NCBI RefSeq assembly: GCF_000719865.1
Contig: NZ_JOID01000001.1
Span: forward strand, 467,199 to 531,198
Reading direction: 5' to 3'
DNA from: Streptomyces albus subsp. albus
GTDB taxonomy: Bacteria > Actinomycetota > Actinomycetes > Streptomycetales > Streptomycetaceae
DNA: 64,000 bases
Shown here: one piece after another, positions 8,228 through 17,299 of the stretch
Layout of the letters: each line of letters begins with the position of its first letter
Numbering within the stretch: position 1 is the first letter of the stretch
Notes under the pieces: model-generated
What the model was told of the DNA's origin: nothing
Database searches by the model: none
The model's input: only the letters and a program-made list of their open reading frames with translations
Translations under genes and position numbers: made by a program

Positions 8228-9310
8228 TCAGCCGATCGAGGCGCCGAACGCGGAGAGCGCCTCGGGGACCGGCTGGAAGAAGGTCGTGCCGCCGGAGGAG
8301 CAGTCGCCGCTGCCGCCGGAGGTCAGACCGAGCGCCGTGCTGCCCGCGAAGAGCGAGCCGCCGCTGTCGCCGGGCTCGGCGCAGACGGTGGTCTTGATCA
8401 GACCCGAGACCGACCCCTCCTGGTAGTTGACGGTCTCGTTGAGGCCGGTGACCTCACCGTCGTGCACCTGGGTGGTGCTGCCGCTGCGCTGGACCTGCTG
8501 GCCCACCGTCGCGTCGCCGGCCTGGGTGATCTCCTGGGTGCTGCCGTTGTAGAGATTCACCACACTGGGGTGGTCGGCGCCGGAGGCGTACTTCACCAGG
8601 GCGTAGTCGTTGCCCGGGAAGCTGGACTCCTCCATGGTGCCGATCGCGGCGCCGCCGGCGGAGTCGGACCAGCTGCTGCCCTGCTCGCCGCAGTGGCCGG
8701 CGGTGATGAAGTACGGCTCGCCGCCCTTGACCACGTTGAAGCCGAGCGAGCAGCGTCCGCCGCCGCTGTGGATGGCGTCGCCGCCGGCGGCGAAGGGCTT
8801 GAACTCGCCGGCGACCCGCTCGACGGCCGCCCGGCCGTCCAGTCCGTCGACGACCTTGTTGAGCTTCTCCAGCTTCGCGCCCTTGACCGTGCTGTCGGCC
8901 GTGACGACGACCTTGTTGGTCACCGGGTCGACGGACCAGGAGGTGCCCGGGATGGTGGCCTCGGCCTTCAGGGTGGCGCGGGCCGACTTCAGCTCGGCGA
9001 GGGAGTGCTCCACGACTCTGGCCACGGCGCCCCGCTCGCGGACGCCCTCGGCGGCGTCCTCGTCCACGACGTTGACGACGAGCTTCCGCTCCTTCGCGTC
9101 GTAGTACGTGCCGGCGGCCTCGTCCCCGAGTTCGGAGAGGAGGGTGCCGGCGAGCTTGTCGGCCGAGGCGACCGACAGGGTGGCGGGGGCCGGGGCCGGG
9201 TCCGCGGTGGTCGCGTTGGCGCTGTTCAGCGTGAACGCGCCGGCGACGAGGGCCGCGACGCCGGCTCCGGCGATCGCGATGCGGTGGCTGGGTATGCGTC
9301 GGTGCTTCAA
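8228..9310 (-). CDS. Streptogrisin-like secreted serine protease (S1 family, pro-protein)
   Basis: 360 residues. A signal peptide (LKHRRIPSHR, then a hydrophobic core ending NSANA) is followed by an alpha-lytic-protease-type propeptide of about 130 residues and a chymotrypsin-fold domain. The triad is visible as TAGHC (His), NDYALVKY (Asp) and GDSGGS (Ser316). No chitin-binding domain is present. The start is taken as TTG at 9310 because GGAGG lies seven bases upstream and the protein then begins as known streptogrisin precursors do; a longer frame from 9388 has no such support. The propeptide assists folding and is removed autocatalytically in this family. It is a separate unit from the similar protease upstream at 10.9 kb. 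Confidence 0.92.
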   Translation of the reverse strand: MKHRRIPSHRIAIAGAGVAALVAGAFTLNSANATTADPAPAPATLSVASADKLAGTLLSELGDEAAGTYYDAKERKLVVNVVDEDAAEGVRERGAVARVVEHSLAELKSARATLKAEATIPGTSWSVDPVTNKVVVTADSTVKGAKLEKLNKVVDGLDGRAAVERVAGEFKPFAAGGDAIHSGGGRCSLGFNVVKGGEPYFITAGHCGEQGSSWSDSAGGAAIGTMEESSFPGNDYALVKYASGADHPSVVNLYNGSTQEITQAGDATVGQQVQRSGSTTQVHDGEVTGLNETVNYQEGSVSGLIKTTVCAEPGDSGGSLFAGSTALGLTSGGSGDCSSGGTTFFQPVPEALSAFGASIG

Positions 9311-9931
9311 GGAGTGGCCTCCAGTGGGGGGTTGGGCCCTGCTGTGGGGAGCGTTGGGCCCGGAGGGACGTTGCCTACACCGCGGCACGGCGGCGACCTG
9401 AGGTCGCGTTCATGCCAACGAGCCACGAGTATTGCGACGGGCGAACGGCCCACACAAGGTCAACTTCCGGTCCCGCACAGAAAAGGCGGAACCGCATCAC
9501 AGCACGGACACTCATCGCTATCCGTGCTCGTCAACGCGCTCAGCGGACACTCCCCTTCACCCAGGGCGACGAAGAACAGCCGGTGGCCACTCTGGGCGAG
9601 GACTACACCTGTCTTGAAACAGCCCATGGAGTACCGGAATCCGGCACGGCCCACAGCTCGGCGGTCATTTTCCGGACGGTCCGGGACGCCGGGAGATCCG
9701 GGCGCACCCGCGGGAAACCCCGCGCCCGGTGAACGGGATCGCGGGGGTGCGGAGTTGGGAGGACCCGGATGCCGGGGCCCGTCCGGGAGCGAAGGGCCGG
9801 AGAAGGGCTCCGGACAGCGGGACCGGGCCGGAGGGGCGGGAACACCGGAACGGGGCGGGGACACCGGGAGCGGGCCGGGCACGCGCGGGGCCCGGGCCCG
9901 GAATCCGCGTCCGGTGCGTGCCCGGAAAACG
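9311..9931. other. Intergenic region between the two protease genes
   Basis: No convincing gene. A possible minus-strand promoter for the downstream protease is TTGTGT (9452-9457) and AATACT (9428-9433) with an 18-base spacer, about 120 bases ahead of its TTG start. The rest is plain G+C-rich spacer up to the terminator at 9932. Confidence 0.35.
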
Positions 9932-9968
9932 GAGAGTCCCCGCCCGGTCGACTCGGGCGGGGACTCTC
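9932..9968. terminator. Hairpin terminator of the second protease gene
   Basis: Perfect 15-bp arms (9932-9946, 9954-9968) with a 7-base loop, 33 bases after the stop codon of the streptogrisin B-like gene. Confidence 0.8.
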
Positions 9969-10001
9969 TCGGCCGGCGGGGGTGGTGCGCCGGCCCGGGT
10001 C

Positions 10002-10901
10002 TCAGTAGACGCTCACGCCGTACGCGTTGAGAGCCTCGACCACCGGCTGGAAGAAGGTCGTGCCGCCGGAGGAGCAGTTGCCGCTGCCGCCGGAGGTCAG
10101 ACCGATCGCCGTGCTGCCGGAGCGCAGCGAGCCGCCGCTGTCACCGGGCTCGGCGCACACGTTGGTCTGGATCATGCCGTAGACGACGTCGCCGCCACCG
10201 TAGTTGACCGTGGCGTTCAGGCCGGTGACCCGGCCGCTGTGGGTACCCGTGGTGCTGCCGTGGCGGGTGACCGACATGCCCACGGTGGCGTTGGCCGCGC
10301 GGGTGATGTCCACACCGCCGGCGGTGCCCGGGTGGCTGACGGAGCCGTCGTAGCGCACGAGGCCGTAGTCGTTGGTGGGGAAGCTGGAGCCGACCGTCGG
10401 ACCGATGACGGTGCTGCGGCCGGAGTTGGAGTACCAGGTGCCCGCGCCGTCGGTGCAGTGGCCGGCGGTGACCATGTAGTAGGTGCTGCCGGAACGCACG
10501 TTGAAGCCGGCGGAGCAGCGCCAGCTGCTGGCGTAGATGGCGTCGCCGCCCTGGACGTACTTCTGGAAGACGCCTTCCGTGCGCTCGATCTTGAGGGCAC
10601 CGGCGTTCTTGCCGGCCTCCTTCTTGATCTTCGCGATCTCGGCCTTGGAGACGGTGCTGTCGACCGTGACGACGACGCTGTTGGTCTCCTTGTCGACGTG
10701 CCAGGCGGTGCCCGGGACGTCGGCCTCGAGGACGGCCTCGCTCGTGGTCGAGAGCTGGGCCGCGCCGAAGGCGTCGGCGGTGTCGGCACTGGCGGTCGCC
10801 GGGACGGTGAGTGCCGCCGCGGCCGCCAGGCCGGAGGCCATGGCGATCAGCCGGGTACGTCTCGCCACCGCGCCGTGGGGGGTCGTGCGCTTGATCCTCA
10901 C
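10002..10901 (-). CDS. sprB: Streptogrisin B-like secreted serine protease
   Basis: 299 residues, the length I recall for the S. griseus protease B precursor, with a matching layout: signal peptide ([10 protein letters not shown] to ASA), a propeptide of about 75 residues, and a mature domain from about residue 115. The triad is [13 protein letters not shown] and GDSGGS (Ser255), and the C terminus YGVSVY is typical. The start is GTG at 10901, supported by GGAGGA a few bases upstream. The mature C-terminal 45 residues are nearly the same as in the neighbouring protease, so the two are likely paralogues made by an old duplication. The symbol is by resemblance only. Confidence 0.9.
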   Translation of the reverse strand: MRIKRTTPHGAVARRTRLIAMASGLAAAAALTVPATASADTADAFGAAQLSTTSEAVLEADVPGTAWHVDKETNSVVVTVDSTVSKAEIAKIKKEAGKNAGALKIERTEGVFQKYVQGGDAIYASSWRCSAGFNVRSGSTYYMVTAGHCTDGAGTWYSNSGRSTVIGPTVGSSFPTNDYGLVRYDGSVSHPGTAGGVDITRAANATVGMSVTRHGSTTGTHSGRVTGLNATVNYGGGDVVYGMIQTNVCAEPGDSGGSLRSGSTAIGLTSGGSGNCSSGGTTFFQPVVEALNAYGVSVY

Positions 10902-11419
10902 TGCTTCCTCCAGAGAAGAATCGAAAGATCCGCTTGGGGTGGGCGGATCGTGAGGCGCAGTCAGGAACACTCCGGATTCCGGATACGACGTGCCCCTGAC
11001 AAGCACTGAGGGGAGTATTCGGGGGTGGAACATGAGTCCACAAGGGCCCCTTTCGGCCACGCCTCGGCGCAGGCCGAACGCCCCGGCGGCACGTCGGCCG
11101 CCGGGGTGGCCCGTTCTTCCGGCGGTATTTGGACGCGGCGGGGCGGCCCCGGGTTCCCACTCCGTCCCAACTGCCCCAGGAGACACAGTCCTTGCAGATG
11201 AGACGACGCGATCACCGGCACGGGCGGAAGGGCCGCCACCACCCGCGACGCCGCTCCGCGCCCCGCGCCGGCCGCTCACGGCGCCCCCCGCCGGCCGGGC
11301 CGCCCGGCTGGCCGGTTCAGGCCGGGAGGGGGACATCACGGACGGAAAGCGGTGTCCGAAAATCGACCCTCGGATGACACCGGGCGGTAGAGATCACGCC
11401 ACCGTTCGTTCACGGCCAA
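10902..11419. other. Intergenic region upstream of the second protease gene
   Basis: About 520 bases without a credible gene. It should hold the protease promoter (the A/T-richer part is 10905-11035) and the end of the DUF5685 transcript. A modest hairpin at 11290-11312 (10-base arms, one mismatch) could be the terminator of the latter. No clear -35/-10 pair was found. Confidence 0.4.
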
Positions 11420-12724
11420 TCAGCAGTCACAGGAACAGCACTCGCAGCAGTCGCAGCAGTCGCCGTCACACTTGCGGCACCAGCCCTCGCGCTTCTTGTG
11501 ATGCCGCCAGGGATCGTCGTAGTTCTTCCGGCAGCACACCTGGCAGGTGCAGAAGAGGCCCGTCCAGACCGCGCAGCCGGCGATCAGCCCGCGCTTGCGG
11601 GGGTGCCGCGGCCCCGGCTGCCACGAACCACCCGGACCGCCGCCCGGCCCCCCGGGACCCCCGGGTCCTCCCGCTCCCCCGTATCCGCCGAAGCCGCCAC
11701 CCGCCCCGCCGCCGTACGGGGACGGCCCACCCGGTCCTCCGTGCGCGCCGTGCGCCCCGCCGGACGGCGCCGGCTCTCCGCCCTTCGGGCCCGCCGCATA
11801 CGGATTCCCGTACGCATTCCCGTGCGCCTCCCCGTACGGATTCCCGCCCCCCGGCGGATGCGCGCAGGCCGTGCTGCCGAAGGCCCGGTCGACGGAGCGC
11901 GCCAGTTCGTGGGCCAGCAGCCGGTGCGTCAGCGCGCCGTCCGTGAACTCGGCCTTCCGCAGCGCCCGCCGGACCCCGTGCACCGCCTCATCGCACTCCC
12001 GGCGCGCCGCGGCCAGGTCCGTACCCGTGGCCGTCAGCGGGTTCCACGCACCGGCGGCGGTGTCCGCGTCCCGGTCCTCGACCGCGTCGAGCAGGTGCGC
12101 GAGCCGCCCGAAGAGCCGGCCCGCCTCCGCCAGCGGAGCGGCGTTCTCCTCCCGCCCGGCGAGGACGGCCGTGTGGGCGAACGCCGCCGCGGTGGCCGTC
12201 TCGGTGGGCTCGGTGACCGCCCGCAGCGGCGTCCCGGGGCCGGCCGCCGCCTCGACCTCCGGCTGCCGCTCCACGGCCCGGACCAGGACGTCCGTGGGGA
12301 AGCCGAGGTCCGCGCCCGTCCGTGCGCCGGCCCGGTCCCAGGAGGCGGCCAGCCGGCGCGCCACCGCGGCCGCCGGCCGCCGGGCCAGCAGGCCGTCCCG
12401 GTCGGCGACGTGGTCCCGCAACCGGGCCGAGGCCAGCACCAGGGAGACGGCCGCGGCCAGTCGCGCGCCCTGCCCGCGGGCGACGGAGGCGGTGCGCAGG
12501 CCGCGCAGCGGGCACGGACCGGCGGTGCGCCGCCCGTTTTCCGGCCGCTCCGACTGCGCCTCGGTCAGCGCGGACACGATCAGCCCGTCGTAGTTGGTGA
12601 CGACCCGGGCGAACTGCCCGTGGTCCTCGCGGAGCGCGAGACAGAGTCCGCAGAGGTGGGCCGTCCACTGCGCGCGCAGGTCCCCCGACAGCCGGTGCGG
12701 GCAGGGCCTGACGATTCCGAACAC
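11420..12724 (-). CDS. DUF5685 family protein with Cys-rich C-terminal tail
   Basis: 434 residues from GTG at 12724 (GGGGG seven bases upstream). Residues 1-280 are mostly helical and begin MFGIVRPC with a [11 protein letters not shown] motif, characteristic of the actinobacterial DUF5685 family of unknown function. A Gly/Pro-rich linker (about 290-375) leads to a tail of 51 residues with 15 cysteines, ending [11 protein letters not shown], together with His and Lys clusters. The tail looks like a metal- or cofactor-binding patch; this is inference. Ala-rich helical segments suggest an all-alpha core. No enzyme motif was recognised. Divergent to sflA across 331 bases. Confidence 0.85.
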   Translation of the reverse strand: MFGIVRPCPHRLSGDLRAQWTAHLCGLCLALREDHGQFARVVTNYDGLIVSALTEAQSERPENGRRTAGPCPLRGLRTASVARGQGARLAAAVSLVLASARLRDHVADRDGLLARRPAAAVARRLAASWDRAGARTGADLGFPTDVLVRAVERQPEVEAAAGPGTPLRAVTEPTETATAAAFAHTAVLAGREENAAPLAEAGRLFGRLAHLLDAVEDRDADTAAGAWNPLTATGTDLAAARRECDEAVHGVRRALRKAEFTDGALTHRLLAHELARSVDRAFGSTACAHPPGGGNPYGEAHGNAYGNPYAAGPKGGEPAPSGGAHGAHGGPGGPSPYGGGAGGGFGGYGGAGGPGGPGGPGGGPGGSWQPGPRHPRKRGLIAGCAVWTGLFCTCQVCCRKNYDDPWRHHKKREGWCRKCDGDCCDCCECCSCDC

Positions 12725-13055
12725 GTTTACCCCCGTACTGCTGCCGGCCCGCTCCGGCGGGCCGGTGCGGCGGCCGGGCGGCGGCGCGATGCGGTGCGAT
12801 CACTTGCGATCGTTTCATCCTATGGACGCCCTGTTCACCCGGATGGATCCGGAGACTTCCGTCCGCGGTGCGCCGATCCGGCCGACGGGCTGTCACCAGG
12901 CATGTCACCGTGAAAAACTGATGCCCTTTTTAGCGTTCTGCACCAGTACCGTCACGAAAAGCGCGTGCGGGGGCTATCCGTTTGGCGCATCATCCGCATC
13001 ATGGACGACCATAGGAGGGCGGACGGCAGCGACCGCGGGTAGAGAGGAGGCGTCC
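12725..13055. other. Divergent promoter region of the DUF5685 and sflA genes
   Basis: Lower G+C than the surroundings, especially 12900-12990. It contains a direct repeat of GCGATC within 12798-12815 and two copies of TGTCACC near 12890-12910. Both genes must be transcribed from here. No promoter hexamers could be assigned with confidence. Confidence 0.4.
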
Positions 13056-13490
13056 ATGGGATCGGTGCGCAAGGCGAGTGCATGGCTGGGTCTCGTCGAT
13101 GACAGCGACGAGCGCTACTACGACGACGACTATGCCGAGGATCCCCAGGACGCGGACGCCTGGGTGACCGACCCGCGGGTCCAGGTGGCCGACGAGGTGG
13201 CCCAGGACCAGGGGCGCCGGATCGCCACGATCACCCCGACCGGCTTCCGTGACGCGCGCGCCATCGGTGAGCTGTTCCGGGAGGGCATCCCGGTGATCGT
13301 GAACCTTACGACCATGGAGCCCGACGACGCCAAACGGGTGGTCGATTTCGCCGCGGGGCTCATCTTCGGCCTGCGCGGCAGCATCGAGCGCGTCGCCACC
13401 CGGGTCTTCCTGCTCACGCCGGCCGACTACCGGATCATGCCCGGCGAGGCGGCCGGCCGGGCGGCGGACGGCTTCTTCAACCAGAGCTGA
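13056..13490 (+). CDS. sflA: SepF-like cell division protein SflA
   Basis: 144 residues, ATG at 13056 with AGAGGAGG just upstream. It has the usual SepF plan: an N-terminal amphipathic membrane-targeting stretch ([13 protein letters not shown]), a short acidic linker with a Tyr/Asp run ([14 protein letters not shown]), and the globular YlmF/SepF domain (residues ~55-138, including [20 protein letters not shown]). It is not in the dcw cluster, where true sepF sits. It lies beside an acyl-CoA dehydrogenase gene, which matches the locus I recall for sflA of S. coelicolor, a SepF paralogue that modulates FtsZ-ring formation during growth and sporulation. Family assignment is firm; the paralogue name rests on context. 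Confidence 0.88.
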   Translation: MGSVRKASAWLGLVDDSDERYYDDDYAEDPQDADAWVTDPRVQVADEVAQDQGRRIATITPTGFRDARAIGELFREGIPVIVNLTTMEPDDAKRVVDFAAGLIFGLRGSIERVATRVFLLTPADYRIMPGEAAGRAADGFFNQS

Positions 13491-13550
13491 GCAGGGCGCC
13501 GCCCCGGGGCCCGGTCCGGGTCACCGGGCCGGGCCCCGCGGCGAACCGGG

Positions 13551-14741
13551 TCACCGGAAGGCGTCGATCCCGGTGAGCGCCTTGCCCAGCACCAGCTGGT
13601 GCATCTCGACGGTGCCCTCGTAGGTGAGCACCGACTCCAGATTCGTGGCGTGCCGCATCACCGGGTACTCCAGGGAGATGCCGTTGGCGCCCAGGATCGT
13701 CCGGGACGTACGGCAGATCTCGATCGCCTCCCGCACGTTGTTGAGCTTGCCGAAGCTGACCTGCTCCGGGCGCAGCCGCCCGGCGTCCATACGGCGCCCC
13801 AGGTGGTGGGCGAGCAGCACGCCCTTGTGGAGTTCGACGGCCATGTCGGCCAGCTTGGCCTGGGTGAGCTGGAAGCCGCCGATGGGCCGGCCGAACTGCT
13901 CGCGGGTCCTCGCGTAGCCGAGCGCCGACTCGAAGGACGAGCGGGCGGCGCCCATCGCGCCCCACACGATGCCGTACCGGGCGTGGTTGAGGCAGCTGAG
14001 CGGGCCCTTCAGCCCGGTGGCCCCCGGCAGCGCCGCGCCGGCCGGCAGCCGGACGCCGTCCAGGACGAGTTCGCTGGTGACGGAGGCACGCAGCGACCAC
14101 TTGTGCTTGATCTCGGGCGCGGAGAAGCCGGGGGTGTCCGTGGGGACGACGAAGCCGCGGACGCCCTCGTCGGTCCGCGCCCAGACCACGGCGACCCCGG
14201 CCACCGAGCCGTTGGTGATCCACATCTTGCGGCCGTCGAGCACCCAGTCGCCGCCGGCCTCCCGCTTGGCCCGGGTCCGCATGGCCGCCGGGTCGGAGCC
14301 GACGTCCGGTTCGGTGAGCCCGAAGCAGCCGATGACCTCGCCGGCCGCCATGCGCGGCAGCCACTCCCGCTTCTGCTCCTCGGAGCCGAAGCGGTGGATG
14401 GCGTACATCGCCAGCGATCCCTGGACGGACACCAGGGAGCGGATACCCGAGTCGGCGGCCTCCAGTTCGAGGCAGGCGAGGCCGTACTGCACGGCGCTCG
14501 CTCCCGCGCAGCCGTAGCCCTCCAGGGACATGCCGAGCGCCCCCAGCGCCCCGAGCTCCCGGGCGAGTTCGCGGACGACGGGCAGCTCGCCGCGCTCGTA
14601 CCAGTCCGCGATCTCCGGGAGCACCCGGTCGGCGGCCCACCGGCGCACGGTGTCGCGCACCGCGCGCTCCTCGTCGCTCAGCAGATCGTCGATGCCCAGC
14701 GGGTCCTGCGGGTCGAACGACGGCGCTGCGGCTGCGGACAT
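13551..14741 (-). CDS. Acyl-CoA dehydrogenase (glutaryl-CoA dehydrogenase-like)
   Basis: 396 residues. The FAD-binding core motifs are present: CFGLTEPDVGSDP, KMWITNG and the arginine-bearing YARTREQFGRPIGGFQL. The C-terminal TYEGTVEMHQLVLGKALTG carries the likely catalytic Glu375 in the same place as in glutaryl-CoA dehydrogenases. It would oxidise, and possibly decarboxylate, a short dicarboxylyl- or acyl-CoA using FAD and electron-transfer flavoprotein. The ATG at 14741 is chosen because GGAGG lies eight bases before it; the alternative ATG at 14756 has no clear ribosome site. Convergent to sflA with a 60-base gap. Confidence 0.9.
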   Translation of the reverse strand: MSAAAAPSFDPQDPLGIDDLLSDEERAVRDTVRRWAADRVLPEIADWYERGELPVVRELARELGALGALGMSLEGYGCAGASAVQYGLACLELEAADSGIRSLVSVQGSLAMYAIHRFGSEEQKREWLPRMAAGEVIGCFGLTEPDVGSDPAAMRTRAKREAGGDWVLDGRKMWITNGSVAGVAVVWARTDEGVRGFVVPTDTPGFSAPEIKHKWSLRASVTSELVLDGVRLPAGAALPGATGLKGPLSCLNHARYGIVWGAMGAARSSFESALGYARTREQFGRPIGGFQLTQAKLADMAVELHKGVLLAHHLGRRMDAGRLRPEQVSFGKLNNVREAIEICRTSRTILGANGISLEYPVMRHATNLESVLTYEGTVEMHQLVLGKALTGIDAFR

Positions 14742-14862
14742 GTTCTCGGCCTCCATACGGCTGCGGCTCCCGGCCCGGCCCGGGTGATCGATCGACGCTA
14801 CGGCGGGGACATCCGCCCTGTCCAGACCCGTGTGCGGCACTCCGTGCCACACCGGGGGCGGC

Positions 14863-16680
14863 TCAGCGGACGGCGCTCGCCCCCGCCCGGTCCCGGCGGC
14901 CCGGTGCCCGCCCGGCGGCCGGAGCGGCACCGTCCGGGCCCCCGCCCCGGGCTCCGCCGGCGGGCGCGCCGGCCCGGGGGTCGCGTCCGGCACCGCCGCC
15001 GCGCCCGGCGCCGGCCGCGGCCCCACCGGAGGCGGAACCATCCGCGGAGCCGTCAGCAGGCCCGTCCGTCGAGCCGCCCCCGGCACCGCCCGCGCCACCG
15101 CCGGGGTTCTCCCCGCCCGGCCGGGCGCACTCCATCCGGCGCGGCAGCCGCAGCGCGGCAACGGCGCCCAGCAGCAGCAGGACGGCGCTGACCGCCAGCG
15201 TGACGTGCAGCCCCCGGACGAACGCCTCCCGGGCCGCTGTGCGCAGCACGTCCGCCGCCGGGCCGCCGAGTCCGCGCGCCACCTCCTGCGCCTCGCCCAG
15301 CGAGTGCCCGGCGGCCCGCTCCGCCGCGGCCGGGACTCCGGGGAGCCGGGTGACCCCAGGGGCGTAGACGGCGTTCATGACGGTGCCGAGCAGGGCGATG
15401 CCGATGCCCGCGCCGAGCTGGTAGGAGGTCTCGCCGATGGCCGCGGCGCCGCCGGCCTGCTCGGCGGGCGCCTCGCTGAGCATCGACTCGTACGCGCCGA
15501 AGAGCGTGGTCTCCAGGCCGAAGCCGAGCAGCAGGAAGCCGGTGATGAGCAGGGCGGGCCGGTCGTGCTCGCCCATGGCGGTCAGCGAGCAGACGGCCGC
15601 AGCGGTCAGCAGGAACCCGGCCGCCACCATGGTGCGCGGGCCCAGCCGCTGGAGCATCCGGGAGCCCAGCAGCCCGGCGGCCATGGCTGCGCAGGTCAGC
15701 GGCACCATCCGCAGCCCGGTCTGCAGCGGGCTGAACCCCAGGACGAGCTGGAGGTACTGGGTGGCGATGAGCTGGAGGCCGACGAGCGCGAGCATCGCCA
15801 GCACGATGCAGCCGACGGAGGTGCCGAAGGCCGGTCGGGAGAACATCCGCAGATCGATGAGCGGGTGCTCACGCCGCCGCTGCCGGCGCACGAAGAGCAG
15901 GATCAGCAGCACGCCCGCCAGCAGCGGGACGACGGTCAGCGGATGGAGCGGGTCCCCGCCGCCGCCGAGCCGCTTCACGCCGAGGACGGTGCCCGCCAGC
16001 CCGAAGGCCGCCATGAGGGCGCCCAGCACGTCCCAGGGCCCTCTGCCGTCGCCGGTGGACTCGGGGAGGATCCAGCGGCCGACCGGGAGGCAGACGGCCA
16101 TCAGCGGGATGTTGATCAGGAAGACGGAGCCCCACCAGAAGTGCTCCAGCAGCAGTCCGCCGAGCAGGGGGCCGACGGCCGCCCCGACGGCCGCGACCGC
16201 GCTCCAGATACCGATGGCCAGGGCCCGTTCCCGGCGGTCGGGGAAAACCTGGCGCAGGATCGACAGCGTGGCGGGCATGATCATGGCGCCGCCGACGCCG
16301 AGCAGGGCGCGGCCCGCGATCAGGACGTGCGGGTCGTCCGCGGTCGCGGCGACGGCCGAGGCCAGGCCGAAGATGCCGTAGCCCAGCAGCAGGACCCGGC
16401 GGCGGCCGATCCGGTCGCCGAGGGTGCCGAAGAGGATCAGCAGCGAGGCGGCGACCAGCGGGTAGGCGTCGACGATCCAGAGCAGTTCCACCGCGCCGGG
16501 GCGCAGGTCCTCCGTGACGGCCGGCACGGCGACGTGGAGGACGGTGGCGTCGAGGGCGACGAGCAGCAGGCTGACGCAGAGCACCACCAGGACGGACCAG
16601 CGGCCGCCGCCCCCGGCGGGCCGGGGATGCCGGGGAACGTCCGCCGCCCGTCGTCCGCGGGCCTTGGTCGTTCCGGACAT
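14863..16680 (-). CDS. MFS drug:H+ antiporter, DHA2 (14-TM) family
   Basis: 605 residues. The first ~495 residues show about 14 hydrophobic segments with the major-facilitator loop FGTLGDRIGRRRVLLLGYG and the antiporter motif LGVGGAMIMPATLS, as in QacA/LfrA/SmvA-type exporters. The last ~90 residues are a Gly/Ala/Asp-rich low-complexity tail with no recognisable domain. The likely role is proton-driven export of a cationic or amphipathic compound. ATG at 16680 follows GGAGGTGCGC. There is no adjacent regulator gene, but an inverted repeat resembling a TetR-type operator lies 90-110 bases upstream. Confidence 0.88.
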   Translation of the reverse strand: MSGTTKARGRRAADVPRHPRPAGGGGRWSVLVVLCVSLLLVALDATVLHVAVPAVTEDLRPGAVELLWIVDAYPLVAASLLILFGTLGDRIGRRRVLLLGYGIFGLASAVAATADDPHVLIAGRALLGVGGAMIMPATLSILRQVFPDRRERALAIGIWSAVAAVGAAVGPLLGGLLLEHFWWGSVFLINIPLMAVCLPVGRWILPESTGDGRGPWDVLGALMAAFGLAGTVLGVKRLGGGGDPLHPLTVVPLLAGVLLILLFVRRQRRREHPLIDLRMFSRPAFGTSVGCIVLAMLALVGLQLIATQYLQLVLGFSPLQTGLRMVPLTCAAMAAGLLGSRMLQRLGPRTMVAAGFLLTAAAVCSLTAMGEHDRPALLITGFLLLGFGLETTLFGAYESMLSEAPAEQAGGAAAIGETSYQLGAGIGIALLGTVMNAVYAPGVTRLPGVPAAAERAAGHSLGEAQEVARGLGGPAADVLRTAAREAFVRGLHVTLAVSAVLLLLGAVAALRLPRRMECARPGGENPGGGAGGAGGGSTDGPADGSADGSASGGAAAGAGRGGGAGRDPRAGAPAGGARGGGPDGAAPAAGRAPGRRDRAGASAVR

Positions 16681-17299
16681 GCGCACCTCCGCGTGTTGCT
16701 CTCGCTCTCGGCGGGCTCCGGGCGGACGGTCCCGGCCCGGGCGGGCCCGGCATCGAGAAGTGAGTGAGACGACAGGGTACGCGAGCCCTGTAGGGGGCCA
16801 TGTGTCCGGGCTCACTTTTGTCAATACGACATGCCGCGCAGTCCGGGCCGCCGGGCCGGAAGCACGGGGGCGGGGCGCGCCGGCTCCCGGAAGGCCGAAT
16901 TCCGCGCCACGGCGGAGGGCGGCCGTCCGGAACCGCGGCCGCGGGGGTCTCACCCCGCTGCCCCCGCCCATCGGCCCGCCCGGGCCGCCCGATGCTCCCG
17001 GGCGGCCGCGGAAGCGCAGGTCATGGCCGCCGCCGGGCCGTCCGGCGTTTCCCGCCGCCGCACCGGAAGAAGGGCGGATCCGGACCGGCGGGAAAGCCCG
17101 GACCACTTCCAGGTGAACTTTTCGCGCCCGCTGAAAGATGCTCGGATTAACGGCCTCTCGCTAATTCCTCGGGGGCGGTAATGCTTTTGAGGGAACGCCA
17201 CGAATAAACTTCTCAATGAGAGCAAGTCCACATCACATCGTCATCACGAACCCGCCCGTAGCGACGGTTCGGGCGCTCACCCCCTGTAACGTCCGTTGA
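16681..17299. other. Divergent intergenic region, exporter / PAP2 phosphatase
   Basis: About 620 bases. The left part holds the candidate exporter operator. The middle, about 16840-17100, is very G+C-rich spacer. From ~17110 to 17250 there is an A/T-rich patch (for this genome) that probably contains the promoter of the phosphatase gene. No gene is supported. Confidence 0.45.
16772..16791. promoter_or_regulatory. Inverted repeat upstream of the exporter gene (possible operator)
   Basis: ACAGGGTACGCGAGCCCTGT: 6-base arms around a palindromic CGCG centre, 20 bases in all. A perfect TTGACA (minus strand, 16824-16819) lies just upstream, without a clear -10. Position and form suit a TetR-family repressor of the exporter, but no such gene is in the window. 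Confidence 0.35.

Noticed and set aside
12890..12920. TGTCACC repeats before sflA considered as a BldD site
   Set aside because: The spacing and orientation do not match the BldD half-site arrangement well enough to claim.
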